From the NCBI GenBank assembly GCA_030734395.1, contig JAUZTG010000041.1, forward strand, positions 2,108,001-2,172,000: a DNA stretch of 64,000 bases, given 5' to 3'. The stretch is from Sarocladium kiliense. Taxonomy: Eukaryota; Ascomycota; Sordariomycetes; Hypocreales; Sarocladiaceae. The notes under the pieces are model-generated. The model had not been told where the DNA came from. It did no database searches and saw only the letters and a list, made by a program, of their open reading frames with translations. Position numbers and translations under genes: made by a program. Below are positions 22,615-32,554 of this stretch, piece by piece; the first letter of the stretch is position 1, and every line of letters begins with the position of its first letter.

Positions 22615-23373
22615 CTATACGACCCTCTTGACCTCGAAGAAGCGACGCAGCCACCAGACCTGGAAGAGTGCCTCGCCAATAACCACTCCGATGACGAACA
22701 TGTTCCACCACTTGACACGGGCGTTGGTGCTCTCGGCGGTGTTGCGGTGGGTGCGCTCGCGGACGACAATGTAGGACTGCTCGTCCTTGACCTGGGCGAG
22801 GAGCTCGGAGAGACGACGGACTATGATGAGTATATTTCATTAGTGACATGTTCAATTAGCGGAATGGTGATGAGTGCGGATGCGACATACCTTCCTTCTC
22901 GAGAGGGTCTGAGGGCATATCGCCCTCGCTTACGTAGACAATACCGTGGACGTTGAAGGAAACCTCCTTGGTGTTTGCTCCCCAATGTTGGTTACCGAAG
23001 CAGTAGGTGTATTTGCCGTTGTGCTTGGCCGTGAAAGAGTGGTCTCCGTTGGAGACAGACTTCTCGTTGGCCTCGTATTGGCCGCTGGGGTTGAGGATCT
23101 TGAAATCGGACAGTCAGCACCACTATACAAAAATTTCTTTTCTAATCCTCAACGGGATGCTTGGGTTCATACCCAGAAGTCGATGTCGAGGTTGCCGGCG
23201 CTGCCAAACTCCCTGTCGCCAACCTGGTAGGAGACGGTCATCTCGTCGCCCTTCTGGAGGGTCTCGTGGAAGCATTCGATGCCGTGGGCAGGAAGGACGA
23301 TGTTGTGAGCAGCTGCGAGCTGGAAGGCCAGCGTCGCAGCGAGGAATGTCCTCGCCGCTGAGAGAATGAACAT
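22615..23373 (-). CDS. EMP24: p24-family cargo receptor Emp24 (p24 beta)
   Basis: p24 proteins cycle between ER and Golgi in COPII and COPI vesicles and help load GPI-anchored cargo. Exons are 23373-23173, 23098-22891 and 22820-22615, with introns of 74 and 70 bp; the product is 204 aa, the family size. A signal peptide covers about residues 1-22 (MFILSAARTFLAATLAFQLAAAH). The GOLD domain follows, with the conserved cysteine pair in GIECFHETL and YTYCFGNQ. A coiled segment (VRRLSELLAQVKDEQSYIVVRERTHRNTAESTN) leads to the membrane segment WWNMFVIGVVIGEALFQVWWL. The short cytosolic tail ends RRFFEVKRVV: FF is the COPII signal, and a basic pair at -4/-3 is of the COPI retrieval type. Assignment to the beta (Emp24) rather than delta (Erv25) class is by the HNIVLPAHGIECF head and the tail. 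Confidence 0.92.
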
Positions 23374-25296
23374 TATGGCGGCTGAAGATGGACTATCGCG
23401 TGACGGACGGGGGTGTTGTGCGTAGATGGCCTCTCGAAGATGATGCGGGTGGGTATCAGGCAAGGCAGACGCAAGAAGGCAACCGAATGCTTCTCACTGA
23501 TGGTCTTGCTGGATCGGCGGGCAGGTCGCGTGGCTCGTTTGCGATTGTACGCGTGCCGATGGTTGGGGTTGTTGTCTACCAAAGGGGGGCTTGAAGGGCT
23601 GTCGTCGTCAGGTTGCTTGGTAGCTTCAAGGCGAATTGACACCTTGCCGCAAAAAAGAGTGGAGACTTGGGTCAGGAGAAGGACACGGTGAAGTTGAGCA
23701 GGTACCTGACGTTCAGATGGAATGAGCCGAGGCTTTGCCGCCACTCAGGCACAGCAACAAGCAGCAAGGGGAAAACAGGGAGAGAGACACAGGAGGCTCC
23801 TAACGGTCACCACAGTGGAGCTGGAACTGGTGGGTCGGGAGCCCTGGCGGTGGGTAGAAGGCACCGCTAGAGGTACTCGGGGGATACCTCGGGGAGTCTG
23901 GGTCAGGGGGCCGATGGTGGGCCTCTGGGGCTGGACCAGGGAGGTCACTTATCTGTAGCGAGTCGATATGTTGCTGTGGTGTTCGATTGCTTCAATAGGG
24001 GGGAGCCACAACTCAGCTGTGAAGGTGGAAAGCAGGTGCCTGGGCAGTCCACGAGGTCATTGGAGGATGAGGAGGGAGTTGCATCATGGCGAGGAGGATG
24101 GTGAACTTGAGGTACGCATGCTGTAGCTTGTTTGTTGGGATGGTACTTTGACCATAATTGAGGCCAAGGCGAAGGTCTGGCAATTGGCTACCTTACCTAT
24201 AGCAGTAACAAGTTCCTTCAGTACGATTACCGTTGCCTGTCATATGCCAGCGGCGCTATCAGAAAAGGCCACACAAGCAACAGTCATAAGATAGGCCGCA
24301 ATGCCCGTGCCAGTGCCAGTCGCAGCAGTAGGTAGCATTCCCTCAGTGGCGTGGCGTGCTCACTGACAGCGCTCTATCTTGATTGCACCGTCCGCTGCAG
24401 CCACCGCCTGCACCGCCTGCAACAGCGCAACCCCTCCCACCTCCCGCCTCCTTCACCCTCACAGCCCCCCCAAAAAAGGCGTTCCCTCCCTCACCGACAC
24501 TGTCCATCCCGCCCAAAGGAAAAAAACCTCCCTCCTACCATCTCTCACGATATCCCACACTCTCACCACCCCCATCTCCCATCCATCCATCCGCCCATAT
24601 TCGAACCTGCGGATCCGACGACCCAAGAGTAAGTCATCCAACTCCCTTCCTCCCCTCCAGTCATCACTCCTCCTGCCGTCGCCTCGTTATCGCCTTCTCT
24701 ACGCCTCGCCTCTCCTCCACTATCCGTCCCGTCATACGCCTCATCATCGTCGCCCGCGCGCGTGCCCCCTCCCTCCTGGTTCGCGCCGGCCAGCCACCCC
24801 TCCAACCCCGGGGTAGCTTATTCGCGTGTACCTTGCCCACATCATCAGGCGCTCTTTCGACCTCGCTGTCATTATGTTTTCACGTGGGAGCCTGGGCTGG
24901 TAGTGGGAAAGACGCTGTGGCCTGGCCTCGCGAACAAGTGTCCTTTGTCCTCTGATCATCGCCGCTCTTCAAAAAGGGCCATCACCACTCGGTCTTGATT
25001 CATCTCCCTTCGACCTCTGGCCTTTCGCAATTGCCTCGCCTATGCTCTTTCAGCCTCTCAGCATCCGCGTCCAGAGTCTTCCACGTGTCTTCCGACGTTA
25101 CGGGCAGTCAGGGGATAACCGCGCCGACGGTTGGGCCACAGCATACACTACCACCAATCATTACAGATAACAACCCCTCTCTGCTGCCAGACGCTTACCA
25201 TTTACCTCGCACAGGACTATATCTCCTCGGTCGCCTTTAATTACCACCTTTCCCCGTGTTCACGTCGCTGGCCGTTAGCCACACAACACCGCAACC
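23374..25296. other. Divergent region EMP24 / ARF1 with a long pyrimidine-rich leader
   Basis: About 1.9 kb between divergent starts. From about 24400 to 25290 the plus strand is strongly C/T-rich (for example around 24470-24700). This is the usual look of a highly expressed fungal promoter and 5' UTR, here for ARF1. Long frames inside it are composition artefacts: three frames are open at once around 24380-24800. The EMP24 promoter occupies the left part. Confidence 0.5.
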
Positions 25297-26052
25297 ATGG
25301 GTCTCGCCTTTTCCAAGATCTTCGATAAGCTGTGGGGGAAGAAGGAGATGCGTATCCTGATGGTCGGTCTCGATGCCGCCGGTAAAACCACCATTCTCTA
25401 CAAGCTCAAGCTTGGTGAGATCGTCACGACTATTCCCACTATTGGTACGAACCCTACTGCTCCCCATCGTCCCGCTTTCTTTGCGACGCGCTGTCGTTAT
25501 CGCACCCGAGCTGACGCGTATTAATTCAGGCTTCAACGTCGAGACTGTCGAGTACAAGAACATCCAGTTCACCGTGTGGGATGTCGGTGGTCAGGACAAG
25601 ATCCGTCCCCTCTGGAGACATTACTTCCAGAACACCCAGGGTATCATCTTCGTCGTCGACAGCAACGATCGTGACCGTATCGTTGAGGCCCGCGAGGAGC
25701 TCCAGCGCATGCTCAATGAGGATGAGCTCAGGGACGCCATTCTGCTCGTCTTCGCCAACAAGCAGGATCTGCCCGTATGTCGCTGCCTTCGACCCCCACC
25801 AACTCATACGATCTCAGATGCTGACCCCACCCAACTTTTAGAACGCCATGAACGCCGCCGAGATCACAGACAAGCTCGGCCTCCACAGCTTGAGACAACG
25901 CGCCTGGGTAAGTCGGTCTGTCAAACGAGGCTGTCCCGCATTCACTAATTCCCTCCCAGTACATCCAGTCCACTTGCGCTACCTCCGGCGATGGTCTGTA
26001 CGAAGGTCTGGAGTGGCTCGCCACTACCCTCCGCAAGGCGGGTCACCAGTAG
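25297..26052 (+). CDS. ARF1: ADP-ribosylation factor 1 (small GTPase)
   Basis: Arf1 is the N-myristoylated GTPase that recruits COPI, clathrin adaptors and lipid enzymes to Golgi membranes. Four exons, 25297-25444, 25530-25774, 25842-25907 and 25960-26052, give exactly 183 aa. Residue Gly2 (MGLAFSKIF) is the myristoylation site and begins the amphipathic helix. The nucleotide motifs are all intact: P-loop GLDAAGKT, switch I TIPTIGFNVETVEYKN, WDVGGQDKIRPLWRHYF with the catalytic Gln, NKQD, and CATSGDGLYEGLEWLA. Introns are 85, 67 and 52 bp; the first splits the glycine codon of switch I. The conserved ends (LATTLRKAGHQ-stop) show a complete gene. It is downstream of a long C/T-rich leader, consistent with strong expression. 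Confidence 0.97.
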
Positions 26053-26917
26053 AAAGATTGATGAAGAAGGGGGAAACTTGCTTGGACTCAAGCTTGCTTT
26101 TCCTCCACCCCAATGTCACGCACTCTCGCATATCGCTTCCTCCCTTGCCGCAAATCTCGAGGTCGCGGTTGTACTTCGCAAACTTATCGGCCAACCCAAT
26201 CGATTAGTTCATAAAACCAATGTCGCAACTTGTTTTGTCTGATGATGCCTTCTTCTTTCTCTCTCTCTCCCTTTTCCGATTTTCCTACGTGAGCTGAGCG
26301 CATACCTCTCCCCGGTGCATCGATGTACGATCTATGGCATCGGGGTCTGCTGGCTAGGAGGCATGAATAAAGGACTGGATGGAATCTGAGGGCTGGCGTC
26401 TATTGAGGGTGCTTAGGATTCATCGCCTGAGCCGGAACACGCATTTTTGGTGGAAAGGGTGCAAAAAAGAACGAGATTGTGTTTGCTTGCTTGCACAGTG
26501 GGGGAGTTTATGAGTCTCCTTGTCTTTCTTTTCGTAAATGGAGGGAGAATTTTCGTCTTCCTCCCCTTCAATCAGATGCTTTCGTTGTTACCGTATTGCA
26601 GGCAGTGATTAAGTAGACATGGCAAGCGAACCAAGTATCCCTCAGTGACTGCCTGAGGCTGGCGTGAAGTCGCCGAGGGGAGAGACTCGACGTTGAGATG
26701 GCAATTCCCTTTCTGGTGCTTTCTCAAATGATCGCGTTTGTGGACCGAAAGTGATCAGTATACATTTCTCATTGTACAATCTTATCTAAGGTGAGTCGGG
26801 TATCAAAGTGAGGAGAATCATTAATGGGTAAGAAAATATACAGGAAGCCAAACTCCATCCAAGCCAATTACACAATATAGACTTTACAAGAGCCCAAATA
26901 TACATGGAGATTGCGCC
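26053..26917. other. Tail-to-tail spacer ARF1 / HSP78
   Basis: These 865 bp between convergent genes hold the ARF1 3' UTR, with a possible polyadenylation signal at about 26365 (ATGAATAAAGG), and the HSP78 3' UTR. No coding signal was seen. Confidence 0.4.
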
Positions 26918-29308
26918 TTAGGCTGCATCGGCATCAGCTGGGCTCGGTGTATCAACAGCGACGACGTTCAGCCCCGTGCCATCCTCACGGACCTTCACCT
27001 CAACAGTCTGTCCCATCTTGATCTCTCCCTTGATAATCTTCTGCGCCAGTCCATTACCAATCTCATTGGTAATAAGCCTGTTCAGCGGCCTAGCACCAAA
27101 TTTGGGATCATACCCACGGTCAGCAAGCCAGTCTCTCACTGTACCATCCACTGAAAGTGTGATTCGTCGATCATCGAGACGACCTTGAAGTTCTTGGAGT
27201 CGGATGTCAACGATGGAACGGATGGCGGATCGGGCGAGACGTTTGAAGATGATGAAGGAGTCGATGCGGTTGAGGAATTCAGGAGGGTAGTTGGCGGCGA
27301 CAACGTCCATGACTGCGGCGCGGACTTCGGGGTCAACATCGCCGTCAGGGGTTTCCTTGTATGGGTGAAGTGGGTTTTGTCCGACGAGGATGTCGGCGCC
27401 GAGGTTTGACGTAAGGACGATAATGGTGTTCTTGAAGTCGACCTTGTGCCCTTGCGCGTCTGTGAGGTAGCCTTCATCGAGGACTTGGAGCAGCAGAGCT
27501 GAGATATCGCGGTGGGCCTTCTCGAATTCATCGAAGAGAAGCACAGCGTAAGGCTTGCGACGGACAGCCTCAGTGAGCTGGCCAGCGTCATCATATCCGA
27601 CATAGCCTGATGGAGCACCAATGAGGCGGGAGATGGTGTGCTTCTCTTGGAACTCAGACATGTCGAAGCGAACGACGGCTGTCTCGGTGGAGAAGAGGAA
27701 TGCAGCAAGCTTCTTGCATAGTTCCGTCTTTCCCACTCCTGTAGGGCCAAGGAAGAAGAAAGACGCCAGGGGTCGGTTCTCCCCGCTCAAGCCAGCACGC
27801 TGCAGCCGAACAGCGTCTGAGACTGCCTTGATAGCCTCATCCTGGCCCTTGACCGACTCACGAAGCGAGTCTTCCATGTGCACCAACTTCTCAATGTGCC
27901 CGGAAGTAAGCTTGGTAACAGGGATGCCTGTGATTCGCGAGACGACGTTGGCGATGTCGTCTGGCGTGACTGCGTCATGCACAAGCGAATCATCGCCAGA
28001 CTTGGCCGCCTCTTTCTCAGTTGGGAGCCTATGCTCGAGAGCTGGGATGGTGCTGAACCTTAGCTCGGAGGCTCTCGCATAGTTTCCCAGTCTTTGGGCC
28101 TGCTCGAGCTCGAATTTTGCTTTGTCGAGGTCCTCCTGTAGCTGCTTGACGGACTCAATTTCCTTCCTCTCCTTCTCCCAGCGCTTGTTCAACTCCGAGA
28201 TCTCGTCATTGTATTTCTTGAGGTCCTGCTCTAGCTTCTCCCGCCTCTCCTTGCTCGCCACATCGGTTTCTTTCCTTAAGCTCTCCAATTCGATCTGAAT
28301 GGTCATGATCTTGTGGTCAAGCCTCATAATGTCTTCTGGCTTCGACTCGTGTTGCAACTTGAGGTGGCTTGCCGCTTCATCCATCAGGTCGATGGCTTTG
28401 TCGGGCAGGAAGCGGTCTGTGATGTATCGGTTTGAGAGCGAGGCTGCCGCGACTAGAGCTCCGTCGGTAATGCGGACACCATGGTGAACTTCGTACTTGT
28501 CCTTAATGCCGCGCAGGATGCTGATAGTGTCCTCCACGCTTGGCTCACTAACGATAATAGGCTGGAATCGTCTCGCAAGAGCAACGTCCTTCTCAATAAG
28601 TCGATACTCTGCCAGCGTTGTGGCACCGCAGCATTGTAGCTCTCCACGGGCTAGAGCTGGCTTTAGTAAATTGGAGGCATCGATGGAGCCCTCAGCCTTG
28701 CCGAGGCCGAGTAGGGTGTGCAATTCGTCAATGAACAAGATGACCTCTCCTTCGGCCTTCTGCACTTCGTCCAGCACCTTCTTCAGTCTCTCCTCGAAGT
28801 CTCCTCTGAACTTGGCCCCTGCAATGAGCGAGCCAAGATCAAGACTGATGACCCTTTTGTTCTTGATGCTCTCTGGGACGTCCCCTCGAGTGATCCGGAG
28901 TGCCAGCCCCTCAAGGACTGCCGTCTTGCCTGTACCTGCATTGCCGATGAGGACGGGGTTGTTCTTCGTTCGTCTTGATAGAATTTGGATTGTTCGTTGG
29001 ATTTCCGCATCACGACCAATGACCGGATCAAGCTTGCCATCTTTGGCTCTCGCAGTCAGGTCAATGCCGTATTGCTCGAGAGCGGGCTTCTCCTCCTCGC
29101 CGCCCATGTTCATCCGGTGAGTACCACCGGGAGGGTGTGGCCGTCCATTGGCGTAGGTTCGTACGGCCTGGATAGGCAATAGTCTCAAAGCTGGTGTCTG
29201 TCCAGCGAAGGAGGGTAAAGCTCGAGGTAAAGTTCGGTTTGCCGCGGTTCTCGACTGGGCAGCGGCGAGCCGCCGAGCCGAGGAAACAAGCTGCCGTCTA
29301 GCTTGCAT
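26918..29308 (-). CDS. HSP78: Mitochondrial Hsp100/ClpB disaggregase Hsp78
   Basis: Hsp78 is the matrix ClpB-type AAA+ ATPase that rescues aggregated proteins with mtHsp70. Single exon; the frame is open back to 29572, but the ATG at 29306-29308 is chosen because a typical presequence starts there (MQARRQLVSSARRL..., Arg/Ser/Ala-rich, no acidic residue for 50 residues). The product is 796 aa and, like yeast Hsp78, lacks the ClpB N-domain. NBD1 has Walker A GNAGTGKT (about 122-129), pore loop KFRG and Walker B ILFIDELH. A coiled-coil middle domain follows (LRKETDVASKERREKLEQDL). NBD2 has GPTGVGKT, GYVGYDDAG, LLFDEFEKAH and sensor NRIDSFIIFKRL. A perfect inverted GAAnnTTC pair lies about 110 bp upstream and may be a heat-shock element. 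Confidence 0.96.
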   Translation of the reverse strand: MQARRQLVSSARRLAAAQSRTAANRTLPRALPSFAGQTPALRLLPIQAVRTYANGRPHPPGGTHRMNMGGEEEKPALEQYGIDLTARAKDGKLDPVIGRDAEIQRTIQILSRRTKNNPVLIGNAGTGKTAVLEGLALRITRGDVPESIKNKRVISLDLGSLIAGAKFRGDFEERLKKVLDEVQKAEGEVILFIDELHTLLGLGKAEGSIDASNLLKPALARGELQCCGATTLAEYRLIEKDVALARRFQPIIVSEPSVEDTISILRGIKDKYEVHHGVRITDGALVAAASLSNRYITDRFLPDKAIDLMDEAASHLKLQHESKPEDIMRLDHKIMTIQIELESLRKETDVASKERREKLEQDLKKYNDEISELNKRWEKERKEIESVKQLQEDLDKAKFELEQAQRLGNYARASELRFSTIPALEHRLPTEKEAAKSGDDSLVHDAVTPDDIANVVSRITGIPVTKLTSGHIEKLVHMEDSLRESVKGQDEAIKAVSDAVRLQRAGLSGENRPLASFFFLGPTGVGKTELCKKLAAFLFSTETAVVRFDMSEFQEKHTISRLIGAPSGYVGYDDAGQLTEAVRRKPYAVLLFDEFEKAHRDISALLLQVLDEGYLTDAQGHKVDFKNTIIVLTSNLGADILVGQNPLHPYKETPDGDVDPEVRAAVMDVVAANYPPEFLNRIDSFIIFKRLARSAIRSIVDIRLQELQGRLDDRRITLSVDGTVRDWLADRGYDPKFGARPLNRLITNEIGNGLAQKIIKGEIKMGQTVEVKVREDGTGLNVVAVDTPSPADADAA

Positions 29309-29812
29309 ATTGTTGCGTACAATATGAAAAGAAAGAATCGGGGTGTGAGTAAGGATCAGAGTCGGCGCCCGCGACGCGCGACCCTTGTGAATCAATATAT
29401 CGTCATCCCCGAGGAAGCTTCCGGCGGAGTCGGTGGCACGGGCAACAGCTTCTGGTGAGTTCGCGCCGGTTCCAGCCTTTGGAGGGAGTGAACTATACCA
29501 ATTTGGACTAGCGCTCCCGCTGCTCTTGACCCTTCCCACTAACAAGCCCCGGGGCCTGTCACCAAGCATCACATCATCATGATGTGTTTACAATATATTA
29601 TGCGGGCTTGAATTTGATCGTGGGAAGCTAGCAGTTCATCTTGATGTTAGTCTGACTGCTAACGACGGGGACAGTGATTAGCCTTGTCGCGCTACTGAAA
29701 CCCAGATGTTGGGGTCAGAACATCTTGGCCAGCTGTACGGAGTAGCAACTCACATATGGATAGGCGTCCAAGAGTGTCCAATGCCGCATCGCAGTGCTAA
29801 TTGTGAGTATTG
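29309..29812. other. HSP78 promoter region
   Basis: These ~500 bp lie upstream of HSP78 and beyond the end of the methyltransferase remnant. Apart from the heat-shock-like site listed separately, nothing distinct is visible. The HSP78 frame stays open through 29309-29572, but that sequence has no family match. Confidence 0.4.
29413..29426. promoter_or_regulatory. Putative heat-shock element upstream of HSP78
   Basis: GGAAGCTTCCGGCG contains two perfect inverted nGAAn units (GAAGCTTC, 29414-29421) and a third imperfect unit in phase. It is about 106 bp upstream of the HSP78 start codon. Known Hsf1 sites are nGAAnnTTCnnGAAn. The palindrome is short and could arise by chance. Confidence 0.35.
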
Positions 29813-30428
29813 CTACAATGTATTCATCTTTAAGATATTGCCAGGTGTCACTTGATTGCTGTTGTGTAGCAGGTGTAAAATCAGCTGGAGCCATTCTTTC
29901 TCACCAAGCTCGTGATAAGGGAGACCAGCATCGCCTTCTAGAACAACGACTTGGATGTCCCCGTCAACCCCAGGGCAATCCAATCGGGGCATGAAGTTTT
30001 GCAGCCTATACGTAACATAAAGGAAAACACCATCGGCCTTGAAGACTCGAAAGACCTGGAAAAAGAGAGTCTGCTGGACATGAGCTCCACTACCACTTTC
30101 GAGAAGTCAAGGCGTAGTTGGTCTCGATATCCTCGCTCTGCCAAATTCCGTGGTATCGTCCGTATGTGGAATAGGCCAATGACTCAAATTTACTTGTGTC
30201 ATCTGCCCATGCTATGAAGTTACGTACGCTGTCTCCTGATCCGAGGTGAAGAATCTTGAGATTTGTCAACGGGTCCCTCAAAGCAGGTAAATTCGGCTCG
30301 AGGAAGGGCAAGTACTCGTCAAACGTCCGGAAACACTCGTGCGTGGGCTTCTTGTCTTCAGCTGTCGCGTAGCGCTCATCCCAGAACCTAGGAAGGGCGA
30401 CCTGCATGAGCTCCTCGTCGCTCATCAT
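29813..30428 (-). pseudogene. Decayed class I SAM-dependent methyltransferase (EFM/METTL13-like), internal deletion
   Basis: The N-terminal part, from an ATG at 30426-30428, reads ALPRFWDERYA...PTHECFRTFDEYLPFLEPNLP...LKILHLGSGDS. This is the family head and SAM motif I. After a degenerate intron-like stretch (GTACGTAAC from about 30231) the next family block IPRNLAERGYRDQLRLDFSKVVVELMSSR appears in another frame. The following ~70-90 residues expected (the DVRDM and FDKGTLDAM region) are absent. Sequence jumps near 30060-30080 to FFQVFRVFKADGVFLYVTYR, the family's C-terminal block, in yet another frame. No splice choice can restore the missing middle, because it is not present in the DNA. 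A contiguous reading from the start stops at a TAG after TSRKW. It is best described as a broken copy; a functional paralogue may exist elsewhere. Confidence 0.75.
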
Positions 30429-31048
30429 GTTCGTACGATGTGTTTTCACGGGTTTCGATGGCCATAGTGGAATATGAGTCTAGGTCTGGCTGGCAAACAC
30501 CTTGTCAGTGGGTCCAGTAAGCTACCTGATGCAATGAGCGGTGCCACACTGGCTTGACAGCCGAAGAAGTGCGGTACATAGTCGCTCCTCGAGCTACGAG
30601 TCTACATATACATCTTGGACCTGAAGAATTGAGGTCTCCATGTGCTCTTATGTGCTAAATCTTGGCTGAGTACCAGTTTCGTCTTATAAGATGAACCACA
30701 AACATGACCAAGCCCATTAAAAGCAGCGACAAGGCAGCCGCATACCATCTGATTTGCTGTGTGTCATTCTCGCAAACGGCCAACGACCATGGGTCCCCAC
30801 CGTAACCGAAGCCTCCGGTCCGACAGAATTTCCGAGTTGAGCTCCACTTTTTACCCTTCCACACCCAGCTTACCTAATTTTGCGCCCACAGCTTTTCGTT
30901 ACGAATTTCGGAGAGTGCACACTCAAACCCTGGCCCGGCCCCGATTCGACTTCACATTTTCCCCTTCCTATCCCAACCCACGACCTCTCCCCCCCCAACC
31001 AACCTCCTCCGACACATATCCCTCTTCGAGAGAGAATCAGAGATCACA
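30429..31048. other. RPL6 promoter region
   Basis: These 620 bp precede RPL6. The final 200 bp are C/T-rich, as in ribosomal protein gene leaders. A minus-strand frame at 30655-30864 with a hydrophobic end lacks an ATG and is not called. Confidence 0.4.
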
Positions 31049-32008
31049 ATGTCGGCGAAGCCCCAGACCAAGAAGTTCGGCAAGGGCTCCAGGGACGTCC
31101 CTGCCCCGGCTGAGAGGGCGCAGAAGTGGTACCCGGCCGATGATGACAGCCAGCCCAAGACTGTGAGTGATGCGCGCGGGAATCGAGTTTGAATGCTTTG
31201 GATATGAGGAGGACAATGGAGAACATGTTGGAAATACCGACTGTGGGAAGTCTTCTGCTGGGTTAAGGAATCGCGTTGTGGTATCATGGCCAAGGATCAA
31301 ACTCGCAGGTGACGGACGATCTTTGGACTTTGATACCACATACCGAGCAACCTTCAACTCTTCAGGCGTCTGCTCACGCTGGGACCCAACAATTGGCACA
31401 ATTGAATTTCAGAAACCACACAAGGACGAGTCACTGACAATTCTCCTCCATAGGTCCGCAAGGCTGTCCGCGCCTGGGCCCCTCGCAAGTCCCTCCAGCC
31501 CGGCACCGTCCTGATCCTCCTGGCCGGTCGCTTCCGCGGCAAGCGCGTCGTCCTCGTCAAGGCCCTCGACCAGGGTGTCCTCCTCGTCACCGGCCCCTTC
31601 AAGATCAACGGCGTCCCACTCCGAAGAGTCAACGCCCGCTACGTCATCGCCACCTCCTACAAGGTCGATGTCTCCGGCCTCGATGAGAAGAAGGTCGAGG
31701 AGGTCTCCCAACCCAAGTACTTCACCGCCGACAAGGCCAAGGAGAAGGCTGGTGAGGAGACTTTCTTCAAGCAGGGAGAGAAGCCCCAGGTACGAATCCA
31801 GACGCAGAGAGGATGAGAAAAAATACATGGAAAACTGACAACACGGCAATTATAGAAGAAGGAGATCAACAGCACCCGTGCTGCCGACCAGAAGGCCATC
31901 GACAAGGCTCTGATCGCCAACATCAAGAAGGTCGAATTCCTCCCCAGCTACCTCGCCAGCTCCTTCAGCCTGCGGTCGGGCGACAAGCCCCACGAGATGA
32001 AGTGGTAA
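31049..32008 (+). CDS. RPL6: 60S ribosomal protein L6 (eL6)
   Basis: Structural protein of the large cytosolic ribosomal subunit. Exons are 31049-31162, 31454-31789 and 31856-32008, giving 200 aa. Intron 1 is 291 bp, long for this window but typical of ribosomal protein genes; intron 2 is 66 bp. Key family stretches are VRKAVRAWAPRKSLQPGTVLILLAGRFRGKRVV and KALDQGVLLVTGPFKINGVPLRRVNARYVIATS. The C-terminal end is YLASSFSLRSGDKPHEMKW. The basic N-terminus contains KWYPADD, a fungal eL6 feature. All splice junctions fall in phase 0. The gene is complete. Confidence 0.95.
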
Positions 32009-32554
32009 ACGGGGGAATTCCGGGTAGTCTTCTTACGACAATCACAACTCAAATGCACGAAGCAACGAAAGAAGGCGGGGGAACAGAAAGGGACATCGGG
32101 GGATGCCACCCTTTCTTTCCTCCTTTCTGAGATTTTTCTGGAAGGCAGGAAAAAAGGGGTGGTCTTTTAGACATGTCGAGAGGATAGGAGAAGTGGAAGC
32201 TCTAAGGGGACGAGGGGGAGCCTGGGATGAGAAACCAGGGGAAGAGAAGCTTCGACGTCGCAAAGACGTTGTAGAACTGGAAGGGTCTTCAACTGGGGCT
32301 GGTTTGGCCAATCGCATCTGGTAGTCGGCATCGGTCACATTCTGGCGTCTGTAATCAGGTTTTACAGTCAAAAAACATCAATGAGCATACAACAGCCGGC
32401 CCTTCTGTACAAATGACATGCAGTGACATAAACAACGGCATGCACGCCAAGATATTCAAGTGCCTCGGGGACCATGTGTGTAATTCAGGGCCAGTTCCTG
32501 GCCAAGCTTGCTTGTATTATACAGTCAGAGTTGGAGATTTATATCTTATGCAGT
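32009..32554. other. Tail-to-tail spacer RPL6 / DPP3
   Basis: These 546 bp between convergent genes should hold the two 3' untranslated regions. I see no conserved frame or structure. Confidence 0.4.

Noticed and set aside
24599..24607. ATTCGAACC, resembling a reverse-strand tRNA B box
   Set aside because: The flanking bases cannot form a T stem, and no matching A box or acceptor stem was found.
24383..24955. Plus-strand frames of up to 190 codons upstream of ARF1
   Set aside because: Several frames are open at once because the DNA is extremely C/T-rich; this is the ARF1 leader.
29309..29572. 88-residue N-terminal extension of HSP78
   Set aside because: A typical mitochondrial presequence begins at the internal ATG (29308), so the longer form would mask targeting.
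30655..30864. Minus-strand 69-codon frame with a hydrophobic segment near the end
   Set aside because: No ATG (GTG start), overlaps the RPL6 leader, no family match; could at most be a gene remnant.
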